This document shows positions 11,501 to 21,814 of a stretch of DNA of 64,000 bases, in pieces. The notes beneath the pieces were generated by a model, which was given only the letters and a program-made list of their open reading frames with translations, was not told the origin of the DNA and made no database searches. Each line of letters opens with the position of its first letter. Position 1 is the stretch's first letter. A program made the position numbers and the translations under genes. The stretch is from contig JAKZAN010000005.1 in NCBI GenBank assembly GCA_023053545.1, positions 8,804,001 through 8,868,000 on the forward strand, written 5' to 3'. The DNA comes from Lepidurus packardi. Its lineage: Eukaryota; Arthropoda; Branchiopoda; Notostraca; Triopsidae.

Positions 11501-14500
11501 GATCCTTTTAATACTTTTGACAGTTTTGAAGGTTTCAGACGTTTCAGAGTTGCCATAGAGAAAAAGTTTGTAACTTTCATTGTTGGCAAGAACATTTTTT
11601 CAGATTGAAAGTTCTCAATGTTGGCATTGAAGGCCCTGGAAGACACTGTTGGCCAACTTTTTTTTTTTTTTTCATTTTGTTTCCATTTTCATTGTTGGTA
11701 ACAATGAACATTTCTGGGCACCGGCCACACGATAAAACTTTTTTAACTGTCCACTCCCGTTAAGTGTCTCTGACCATGTTTCGAGATATGAATTGTGGAT
11801 ATGAAGACAAGTTTGTCTAACCTTATAAGATAGTACTATGTGCATTAACTACCTTAATTTCATGTTTTCAGTGTTACTAAACCAGTGCGAAGTTTCTGAT
11901 CCTATAGCTTCTGGATTGTTACTACCAAGTAGTCATAAATATCCAGTTGGAATTTCATACTCAAATCCTTCTGTGACAAAGCCATCTTAATACATTGTTT
12001 AATTATTCCGAGCTTAGTTACACAATTATTTTTAATTAACCCAAGCAATTACAAAAACAATACATTTTTTTCTTTTCCACCCACTGGAAAAATAATCGTG
12101 AGTGAATAGACACAGCGGTTTTCACTTGCCGTAAGTGCGAAGGTCCTATCCTAAAAACAATCCTCAAAAAATTCCCTTAAACTCCCTTAATAAAAACACA
12201 ATTTCCGTGCTTTTAACTACATCCTCAAAGAATAAACAAAGTTTTATTGCCCAATACTCATACGGCAGATATCAACTGCATCGAATGGGTGGACTTAAAA
12301 ACAGTACTTTAGTCTCAAAGCGAATGCCTTTAAATAAAGATGCTTAATTGCTCATTTATTGGTGTCGATTCACTTAACGTAACCCCTTTTATAATCAATT
12401 TCAATTTCCAACGTAACAAACTTCGTTACCGTCCCACCACGCATTTATTTACTTTCCTCTTACCTGGGGCTGCCTACTGGGCCTTTGTGTCGTATGTTGC
12501 TCCCCCTAATTACAGGCCCAGCCTCTGACCCAAGTTCATTAAGGACCGCTTTGCCTATAGGGGAGAGGGTGGACGGGGGAAGGGTTTGGAAAGAGGTTCC
12601 TGTAGCTTCTCTATAGACAAAGGGCTAAAGTAAAAGAAGCGTACATGTGTTGGCATTATGCCCTAATACACTAACATAGCTGCCCTGAAGACCTACATAT
12701 ACCCAATCTATGTACACTAGCCTTGGGGACCATTGTTTCAGAGCCTGGTGGGACAAGGCTGCCAAAAGCCATGAGGCTCTTTCGATGAAGATGTGTTTTG
12801 ACATTCGTTTCGGGCGTGTAGTTCATATTTCTACTCCTTTTCAGACTAAGCTCTGCAGAAATTGAACAGAAATTGAACAGAAATCTGCAGAGGGAGTGAG
12901 TAGTTTTTGAGTAACAGTGCTGTTTCTGCATCTTGTTGAGCAGCAAAGAGCCTAAAATTGGTAGCGAATGTTGGAACTTTGTTGCCGAACCAGCCAAGAA
13001 AAGAAAAAAAAGTCGTTACATAACGTAAAAAGCAGACGCGAGGAGAAAATAATAAGAAAAATCGAATAACCCAAGAAAAATAGAATGCCTCCGGGGAAAT
13101 CTGCCCTTGTTTGCTCCCTCTTTCTTTTATAACTTTCCCCAAGACGTCTCCCAAATTTTATGGATGTCGCCAAATACCCTACCCCATTTTCAGAGAGATA
13201 TCCCGTAACATATGTGCCACCTCGTATACACAAAAGGAATGTATGCCTCGATGGGCTTTTGTCTCCAATAACTTCCAACTTCCATATTGTCCCAAGAAGG
13301 GGCCCTGACTTTTATTTTATAATAACTATACCTATTTTATCTATAACTATACTATACTATTATATCTGCGTATATGTCTAAAAATATATATGGAAATCTA
13401 CAGTTTGCACATTACGAGTAACTTTTCCGTAGAAATCTGCTGTAAAGATTTGCTATAAAATTTGCTAATAAAGAAACCTGCTGCTAAGAACAAAATTGTT
13501 TTATTATTTTAATATTGTATTTTGCATGATTAATATGTTACAATTGTTATTATTATTATGGTGTTTCGTTAAATGGATTGTGGGCTTTTTCTAGGGTGCA
13601 GCACGGTTTGAAGCAAAATACAGTGAAGGCCAACTAAATTAAAGTCGTCGATGTCTTTCGTTCTGTTAAAATGGAAGGGCCGTTTTGTAAAAGTGAACCG
13701 ACTATGTAGAAGCTAAAGCTGGTCTTCCGAAACGCTAACGTAACTTGTATTATACCTGCGACCACCGGAATTTTCTCCTATAGCAATTTCCCCTGGGAGC
13801 GTTTCTTTTTTCTCGAGGGCTATATAGCTAAGATCCTAGATCCCACTCCTATAAAAGCTCTACTTCTACAGCCTCTTATTATGTTACACGATACGCTTCT
13901 TGCACGTTTTAAGACTCGCTTTTCTTTGCCTTTCTTCGTTTCCTGGGTCCAGACACTTCCTTCGTGACTGCACTGACATGTTAAAAGTAGGGGAGAAGTA
14001 AATCGTATCAGTCCAATTAATTAGGATTCTTAAATTGTAATAGATTTCTACACTCACCATTACAGCACGAACTCCACTAACTTAAGCTACGCCACGATAT
14101 TTCGTAAAAGGCACCCACACCGTATAGTATAATCTCATACTGGTTCCTCCCACTACTTCTAATGGTCGAAACTTCAAAATAAACAAAATGTTGACACGCA
14201 ACTTTTTTCGGCCTATTAGTTGTTCTAAGATAGAAAACAAACAAAGAAATGCCTCTTAAAACGCATATAATAACAACTGCAATACAACCTTACTTAAGGT
14301 TGTTTGCGTTCTAAAGTTAGTCAAGGTTACCTCAACGGTCAAACTTCAAAACAAACAACCTGGCGACTAAATTGCGTTTTAAACTGGGTATTGGCGCGGG
14401 AACGTAACGGTCAAACTTCGAACTTTGAAAAAAAATTGAATGTCAAATACCTTAAAACTGAACTTACTATGGGTGTCAGAAATGCAACAACTAGCTAAAG

Positions 14501-15888
14501 ATTAATTCAATAGAAATTAGAATAACTCAAACTAAAGGGATCTAGCTCGTTACGGTAACTAATAAAACTTGTTCGCCGCAACTTCAAAGGTCCTTCAAGG
14601 CTCCCCTACTACTCAGCCATAGACAAACATAATACCGGTCCACATAAAAAACCAGGCTCTCAAGCTTAAGTCTATCATAATACACAATTAAAATTGTAAA
14701 TCAAGTAAAACAGCCGGCGAGAGAGAGAGGCTTTCAGCGCGAAGTGAGCGGCGAATTCATACAAGTACGTATACAAACTCATAACCCAAGCTCATTAGCA
14801 TACATGCATTTATTTTGTACATGTTTATTCATTTATTTATTACATGTTTTTCTTGTGTAAATATCTGCCTTTTTTTCAAAAGGTGGCCGGAAGCTCCTCC
14901 GAACAACACAACGCCCCGTTAAGCAAAGGAGGGCGACCATTCCAAGAAGCTTGTAACTAGTACATCCGCAACGAATCTTCCCCCCAGTTACGAGCTTTCG
15001 AGTCAAGTAAAGAATAGAGGGACGAAGCAAGGGAATATATGGTTCCGACAGATCCAGGCTCGGCAATTAGTACGGCCGTATGTCACTTCCCTAGTAAAAA
15101 AATCTACTGGTTGTGCCTTTCCAGATTGCAAAATCCAGCCACCAAACAGGAAATCGATACTACATTACACCTGCCTTCTCAATCCTTTCCCTGTTTTTAT
15201 AATTTTCCCTTTTTTCACATTCCCAAAAAATCTCGTAAAAAATAAGAAAATATTCCTCGTGCTTTGTCTCCATCACTCGCTTTCCTTATTCGCCGCAATT
15301 ATGGGAAAATAAACGTGGGCCCAATCCTCATGTGACTGCTCTCCTACTCCGTATATAAAAACCAACTGTCCTAATCCATCATCAAAGGCGATTGTTGCTC
15401 CCCAAAGCATACAAAAAATAGACCAAAAAAGGATTCGGGCTCTAAAAGAATGCTTAGAAACTCCTAACGCTGACTTATAAGCTTCGTTCTCGGCCATTCC
15501 TATGCATCGTCCATACAGAAGCTCGAAAACATGGAAAAAAAAGTCGTCCCTAAGTGACGCTTCCTATTCGCAGAAGTTCTGTACTTTTTTGTAAGTTTCT
15601 TTCAGAAATCACGATTTGCTGTTTTCATTTAGAAAAAGACGTGATCCTTCTTTGGAAACAAACGAGAAAAAATGCTTTTGTCCCCGGAGTTTGGAACGAA
15701 AAGAGGCTCTAAACAAAATTTCAGAAAATGAAATGCAGACAGGACCAGAAATAGAACTAGAAATGAAGAGAAAGAGGGCCAGAGATGGTTGACTCACCCC
15801 AAATGAGCATGACAGCAATAAGAATCTTCTTCCAGCAGCCTTGAAGGCGCCAGGAGCAGGAAGAGCAAGAGAAGCAGCAGGATTCCAT
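2516..15888 (-). CDS. nicotinic acetylcholine receptor alpha subunit (alpha1-like), complete, 10 coding exons
   Basis: Ligand-gated cation channel subunit of the neuronal plasma membrane. Coding exons: 15798-15888, 10643-10782, 5606-5760, 5413-5526, 5133-5315, 4798-4966, 4439-4575, 4213-4359, 3045-3281, 2516-2948. They sum to 1806 nt, exactly 602 codons (601 aa), with all phases matching. Exon 1 encodes a Cys-rich start and hydrophobic signal ([11 protein letters not shown]). Exon 2 has the family opening [18 protein letters not shown]. The Cys loop is [15 protein letters not shown]. The vicinal cysteines YTCC..PYLD in exon 6 mark it as an alpha subunit. M1-M3 follow, M2 being preceded by GEK (cation-selective). 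The M3-M4 loop holds [11 protein letters not shown] and QCRIHGS, close to insect alpha1 (RTCNGLELRDP, ACRIHGS). M4 is [22 protein letters not shown]. Introns 1 and 2 are about 5.0 and 4.9 kb. Family certain; exact orthology to alpha1 is inference. Confidence 0.96.
3707..3789. repeat. two-copy repeat of CCTATAAGAGGAGTCTTC in nAChR intron
   Basis: TTTAGACTATAAGAGGAGTC and TTTAGCCTATAAGAGGAGTC occur about 59 bp apart. A diverged copy (TTAGCCTATAGGAAGGGTCT) lies near 10557 beside exon 2 of the same gene, and a partial one (CTTATAAGAGGAGTTTTA) near 26675. The spread suggests a dispersed repeat rather than a purely local duplication. Confidence 0.5.
6276..6819 (+). pseudogene. intronless coding remnant with one frameshift, inside nAChR intron 2
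   Basis: The frame starting [20 protein letters not shown] is open from 6276 to about 6634. The +1 frame opens at 6547 and stays open to the TGA at 6817-6819 with clearly protein-like content: [19 protein letters not shown], then [20 protein letters not shown]. The two frames overlap near the short A/G run at 6544-6550, so a single indel there would join them into about 180 residues. The N-terminal half is Ser/Asn/Pro-rich and probably disordered; the C-terminal half looks helical. I do not recognise the family. Its lack of introns and position in an intron on the opposite strand suggest a retrocopy or a mobile-element ORF. A genuine overlapping-frame gene is possible but less likely. Confidence 0.4.
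8372..8520. repeat. two-copy tandem repeat, period about 81 bp
   Basis: The segments beginning GTCAATAATGAATCC (8372) and GCCAATAATGAATCC (8453) are the same unit, sharing AGTACAACCA.GCA.GTTTTCAT and the TTGGTG.CCA block that follows. The second copy is slightly truncated. It lies in nAChR intron 2, and the open frame across it is a by-product. Confidence 0.65.
10783..15797 (-). other. nAChR intron 1 (5.0 kb)
   Basis: This intron separates the signal-peptide exon from the first ectodomain exon; phases match (one base plus two bases give Gly). It holds a CATTGTTGG-rich patch at 11577-11705 and a palindromic cluster at 12851-12893. No other gene was supported; several short open frames in both directions have no recognisable protein. 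Confidence 0.8.
12851..12893. repeat. inverted repeat flanking tandem GAACAGAAATT units
   Basis: CTCTGCAGA at the left and TCTGCAGAG at the right are perfect inverted arms around two GAACAGAAAT direct repeats. The whole can fold as a small hairpin. Function unknown. Confidence 0.5.
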
Positions 15889-18800
15889 GGCTAATTCCAC
15901 GTCGGGAATTTCTGTACCACGGAATTGCAGAATTTCTACCCAAAATTTCGTTTGGGAGAATCGCGGATACCCAAACCCGAAAACATGCGCATTTTCTTTT
16001 TAATTTAGGTTTTCAATTAGACACCGAGAGACCATGAGATTGCTTCAACATTACTGCCGCCATCACGTTTGACTCTTCTCCTTCTTCTGAGGGGAATATA
16101 ACCAGCCAAAACGCTCACTTTTCGGATGATAATCATGCCAGAATTGCGGCCACTAAATGAAAACACTGACACATTGTTGTCTGGAACCCTTTCTGCCCAA
16201 TTTCCGTGGGGGAAAAACTATTTTGTACAAAAGATTTTTCAACTTTTCTACAACATTTTTCAGTATCACTGTTTTGTTGGTAAGCACCTTACATTATAGA
16301 AACCAATAAATAATAATAATTTGGGGACCCTTTTTTACCCCCCAAAAGTTTTCATGTCAAAGAAGGGTCCGCAGAACTCGATACGTCCTGCCTCGCAGTA
16401 ATTGGGTACTGGTCTAAGTCCTGCTAAGTTGAAGCAAGTTTGGGAGTTGAGTAAGACGAGGAAAGGGCGTGTTTTGGGGGTGCGCAAAGCTAAAGCTGCA
16501 GACGCTCGGCTCGGGGCTCTTCGTTCTCATCGTTCGAAGCAAAGAAATAGGACTTCTTTTCATATGGCCGTCATTTGAAATCTGCCACTTTCACGCCCGG
16601 TACCAAGAGTCCAAATCCCAACAGCTGTGAAAAATGCGGCTGCGGTGTACAACCGCGATGAAGGAAAGAAAACGAAACCAGTTCGAAAGAAATGCAAAGA
16701 TTTACAAAACACTATTTTTTCTGAAACGCCGTGTGTCAAGCCAAGCATTTTTCATAGAAATCCAGTGAATTGGGAATTTGACAATGGAATCGAAATGAGG
16801 TCCTCTCTTTCTCTCTCTCTCACTCTCCCGTTCTCTCCAAGGAGGGAATATTTGGCAAAATGTTGGCAATTTGGTTCAAACAATGTAATTTTAGACACGA
16901 TCGACTGGCTTGGAGAGGAAGATCGCGGATCTCTTCTTTTGCAAATTTTTAACTTTTTCAAGTTGAAATGAAGTATTTCTTTCAGGCTTCAATTGCAGAT
17001 ACTGAACGCTTGACAAAACCTTTCAGCTGATATTTTTTTAAAATTATATTTCTTTTCCTTTAGACATTCGCTGGAAGGAATTGATCAAATTTTCGAAGAA
17101 AACGTTCGAAAGAAATAAGATCAAGTAAGGATGTCGCGTATTGGCCCACTTTTAAAAAACTTTTTTTTCAGGCTTTTAACAACCAAAACCCCACGTTCGC
17201 TTATCGCTCTGACAAGGGAATGTGAGATTTTATGAGATTTAATCAAAATTGATTTTTTGCTATGTAGAAGCGGAGCACAGCACAAATACCAAGAACGGAA
17301 CGTTTTTGCCTATTTCTATACCATTATGAACCTCCACCTATAAAGAGAGAGAAATGGGAAAGTTTTTGCTCCGCTGCAAATAAATCAAACGTTTTGGAAG
17401 CAATTGCTGCCGTGTGATCAAAGTAAATCGAGCGTTTGCGCCAAAAAATCTGCAGAAATCACGCAGATCTGGCGTCGTAGAGAAACACTGGCAAAATCTA
17501 AAATTCCCGTTTAAACTTCCAAGTAACATAACGTTTTGTCCACAATATCCCAGACGTTCTGAGAAAGCGAAAGTTTGCTCTTCTACAACGCCTCATAAAA
17601 TCGAAGATTCACCAATCTTCCCCCCAAAAACCTATCCCGCGCTTACCCAACATGGTACACTTATATACCTGCCAGGAAAAAAATATAAACCTGGGTACAT
17701 TCAATTATTGGAAATACACTGAACCATATTTCAAGTCACCCTCTTCTTCCTTGCCGAAAAAAAAACATGAAAAACAAACAAAGACGTTAAACGGAGGAAC
17801 CCTAAGTAGTCCCGCACTTCCAATAACGTTCGGCTTATAAGAAAACGAGCGCCCGTTCCTTGTCCCGTTTTGCATAACGAACACTTCGTCTTCCCTTTAG
17901 TCCCATATGCTTCACCAAACGTCCACCGCCACAACTTTCTCCATACGCACTGTAATCCCTTTTTAAAAACCAATTACTTTGATAAAAGTAATTTCTTTGT
18001 AACCATAAAAAATGGCCCCTCAAAGAAACAAAAAAACTTGAGATAATCGAGCTAATAATTCTGCAGAGTGAAAAAAACGGTGGGTAGTAAAAAAAAAGGG
18101 TGCGAAATATAAAGAGACGAACCTCGTCAGAATGATAACGGGGGGTCAAAGCTATTAAATGTGACGTTTGGGTGCTGCAGCATAGAAAAGTCAGCTTGCA
18201 GCAAGGGAATTGTTACAACTGGCCCAGTTTCCTTGACGATATCACTGCGACGAGCTTGGCGTATAAAACTCCCAATGAAAACGAGCATTTCTTCCTTTTT
18301 CTTCTTCTTAGCGGTCTGAAACCCGTGAAGACAAAAGAGAAAAATTTGACATAATTTGCCTTAGACTTTTATGCACCAATCTACATCACAGATGCAAAAG
18401 TGCCGATCCTTCTTCCCCTTGAAAAACCTGTTTGAAAACATTTCTTTTAATCCAGTAACAACAACAGATTTTGTAAATTAGGAAAAAAGTTCGCTGACAA
18501 ATTTAAGTTGCAAAACCCTATTCCCCCAGGATAAGAATATGCATCAGTATCCCGCACGTAGTAGCTCTATGGCTATATTCAACACCCCAGTGGCCACTCG
18601 AGCCTTATTTTATGTATTCTTCAAGCTTTCCAAAGCTGAAAAGAGAAGAAAGAAAGAGAAAAAATCCTCCAAATTCCAGGCGAAAATGATTGTGTGCCGG
18701 TACTTACTAACCTCGTTAAGTCATTCAGAGTCTTGTTCCTCATCGTTGAAGAGAAACTGTCTTAGGTCAGACTTCAACCCCCTTCCTTCCCCCCTTTTTT

Positions 18801-19064
18801 GTACCCCCCACAATCTCTGTTTAAGCTGACGGGACGGGAGGTAGAGGGGGCCAAAAGGGTGGAAATCAATACGAGGCCAAAGGGCAGAGCCACTTCTTCC
18901 GCTTCGCTCTTGTGCCTTTCGCAGCACAATGTCGAAGCATTTGCATGGCTTCCGGTCCTGTCTTTAGCCTTCACTTCAGACATGTTCTGTCCCAGTCAAA
19001 CGACCCAACGTGGCCCATAGCTTAAGCGCCCATCTTTTCTTTTAGTAGGCTTCTTCTTGACATT

Positions 19065-19199
19065 CCCATCATACACAAAATTCTCCGATCCGCCCCCTTC
19101 TGGTCATTGCCATAATAAATAAAATAAAAAGTCCCATCATACAGAAAATTATCCGCCCCGCCCCTTCTCGTCATGGTCAATAAAGTAAAAAAAAAAAAA
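19065..19199. repeat. two-copy tandem repeat, period 68 bp
   Basis: CCCATCATACACAAAATTCT at 19065 recurs as CCCATCATACAGAAAATTAT at 19133. Both are followed by CCGCCCC, CTTCT.GTCAT and an A/T-rich tail with AATAAA. No gene is associated. Confidence 0.65.
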
Positions 19200-20883
19200 G
19201 AATTCTTTCTTTCTTTTCTTTCCAATTATATCCCAAGTTGTCAAACTACCTAGAACTTCCAACTTAATTCAGACATCATCAACCAGACCGTGAAGAGAAC
19301 CTTGTTAGTTATTACGAGCTGAAAAGGAGGCGGAGCCTCGACCTTTTTTTGGTCCCCACAAATGATCCATCAACGGCGGTGTCGTGAGCACGCGAAGGCA
19401 GCAAACATAGTGTGCCGTGTAGTGTAATTTATGTGACTATAGCCTGAAACTTAATGACTGGACCCCTACCTCCCGACCAATCCAAGCTTTCGTGGATGAA
19501 TATTTTCCTCTCGCTCTTCTTGTCATCTTAAAAAAAATTGAGAAAAACATAAGAATTAATAAGTGTTCCCAGGAAAAACGTCAATAGCATAATCTAGGTT
19601 TCTTTCATCGTAATTTACATAGCTACTCGCACGCAAATTACGTCATAAAACCAAGAAAGGCACTTAGCTGAACTCAACAACACCTTTTGTAACACCGTAA
19701 TGCACCAACGCCGTTCACCTTTTCCATTTCTTCGTTTCAGTAATACAGCTTCCCCTTTTCACCCGTCTCACCCCCCTACTCGCCGCGTGGAAGATTTTGT
19801 CGCAAGTTGCTTAGCGACTAAAGTCGATCTCCAAACTGGACAGCAAATAACATTAGGCTCAACCGTTTAAAACGGTGCTGGAAGCCCTGAATCCCCAACG
19901 AAACAAGAAGGAAGAGACATGTGGCAACAAACAAAAAGAAGTTCTTTAAAGCGTAACAGAAGAAAAGGACTCAACACCCAACAATCTTCACTGTTTTGTC
20001 CAACATATCTAAAAAGAGAAAGAAAAAAAAAAGAAAAAACGCTGACGATGAGTTTCCTCCTCCACGAGGACGAGAAAAAAAAATGGCGGAAAGTAACGTT
20101 TCCAGCAAAATCCGATAAGTCCACTGGACTCTGCCCACTTCATGTCCCAACCCTAAACCCTAATTCTAACCCTAGCGTCGCCGCTCGTAACCCCGTAAAT
20201 TGAGGTCTTCTTTCTCATTTTTCCTTTTTACTCTTCCATGTCATAAAACGTTCCCCAAACTTTGCAAACACCTAAAAGAAACCAGAAAAAAAGTAAAACG
20301 CCAAAAAAAAAAAAAAAAAAAAAACTTCCAATTTCGAACTCATCTTCTTACCCCAAGTCGGTAATTCACGTAAAAACTGTGGTTCGTCATTTAAACTAAA
20401 GGAAAAAGAAAAACAGAATCGTCAAAATGCGCTCCGGAAGCTTGGCGTAATAGAAATCCATTTAGAAGATAACTTACCCCGGTAGCAATATCCATTTGCG
20501 GTCCCGCGGAAAAATCTTTCTTGGGGTTAAGTATAGCTCCACTGGCTATAAATGATAGCTCTTACTTTCTTCTCTCTGCTCCTTGGGTTGGTTGCTGCCA
20601 CCAGATACAGCCGATGATGGGATGCTATCTTCCCCGTTCTTTTCTTTCTTCTTTCGGTGTATAGGCTGCAACGTGTGCTGTGGTTAAAGTTTTTTGATAC
20701 ATTGATGCGATTCACGCACGGGTGGCTATGTGTGACGGATTCTTGAGCCCCAACAGTCTCTTTTTCTCTCTTCTCATCTCATTTTCCTCTTTCTCTTTGA
20801 AAGTCCAGAAACAAGCTCCATTATCCCTTTCTTTCTCTTTTTTACCCTAGAATGAAGCAGTGGACTGTCTCCACCCCATCGAT

Positions 20884-20922
20884 AATACGGAGGAAATACT
20901 CTCATACGGAGGAAATACTCTC
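20884..20922. repeat. 19-bp perfect tandem duplication
   Basis: ATACGGAGGAAATACTCTC is present twice in direct succession in intergenic DNA. Confidence 0.7.
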
Positions 20923-21814
20923 AAATCACACTTGCTTGGGAAGCACAACATACGTCGGCGCCTTCTCAAGTTACCGGCAACGTACTCGGCAGTTCCTGTC
21001 CTAATACAATAAGACAAACTATATCAAGTATGTGGGGTGAGCATTCCCACAACCTTTTCTAAGCAAAGGCGGACTACCGTACACTGGCTAAAGCCAGGCA
21101 CACAGTAATATCGGTTATTGGATAGGACACAAGGAAACAAAAAAACGTCATAACACATTATAGTCGACACTCTGGTCACATTAAGGATAATGAGACCACA
21201 CAGAAAAAGGGTTATCCGCACAAAAGAAAACGTGCGTGGAATTGTGCCAAGGTTGCTACAATAGAGAAATTTATTACGATAAGGAAGTTATACCTTTGTT
21301 AACGCCGTGCAAGGGAACTGGTGTTGTGGTTACGCCATATTGTATAACGAACTTTACTTTGTTTCTGGATTCAAAATAAGGGAAATAAAAAGTTCTATAC
21401 CTGCTACTTTTATGAGATACTCTTGCCTTTTATTACGAATGTTTTTGAAGAATATATTTCATTTCATTCACCGAAAGATTAAAGTGTCACGAAACTCAAA
21501 AAGTTTTCATACGAAAAAACGGGGGAAACAGCGCGTTTCAACGGTTATAGTGATGCAAAAGCGAGAACAGCGAACTGAAACCTTCTCAAATGGGAAGGGC
21601 GAAACTCAAGCACGTTTCAAAAGTGGTCCACGAACTGCATTTAAAAGTGAGCTATTCGCTTTTAAGGTGTTTGATTTGACTTGGGTTGAATTTTTCAGCA
21701 CACTCGATAAATAACCGTGCCACTGCAAGATTTATAACTGAAAGAATATACAGAGCAGGCTCAAACGCGGCCTAAATCGTTTGTTTTAAGTCCTTTAAAA
21801 CTAGAATTAACCCT

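Larger units (their letters stand above)
15889..21814. other. intergenic region between the nAChR 5' end and the IFT54 3' end
   Basis: About 5.9 kb without a supported gene. The first part must contain the 5' UTR and promoter of the minus-strand receptor gene. Two local tandem duplications (19065-19199 and 20884-20922), a long A run near 20307 and a short CCCTAA-like patch near 20148-20175 are present. The 114-codon frame at 16627-16971 was examined and rejected. Confidence 0.5.

Noticed and set aside
15273-15497. 74-codon minus-strand frame with a hydrophobic stretch, tested as the nAChR signal exon
   Set aside because: Its end does not splice in phase to exon 2, while 15798-15888 does and encodes a proper signal peptide.
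16627-16971. 114-codon plus-strand frame (MKNAAAVYNRDEGKK...)
   Set aside because: Contains a CTCTCTCT-derived Ser/Leu run and no recognisable domain; length is compatible with chance in this composition.
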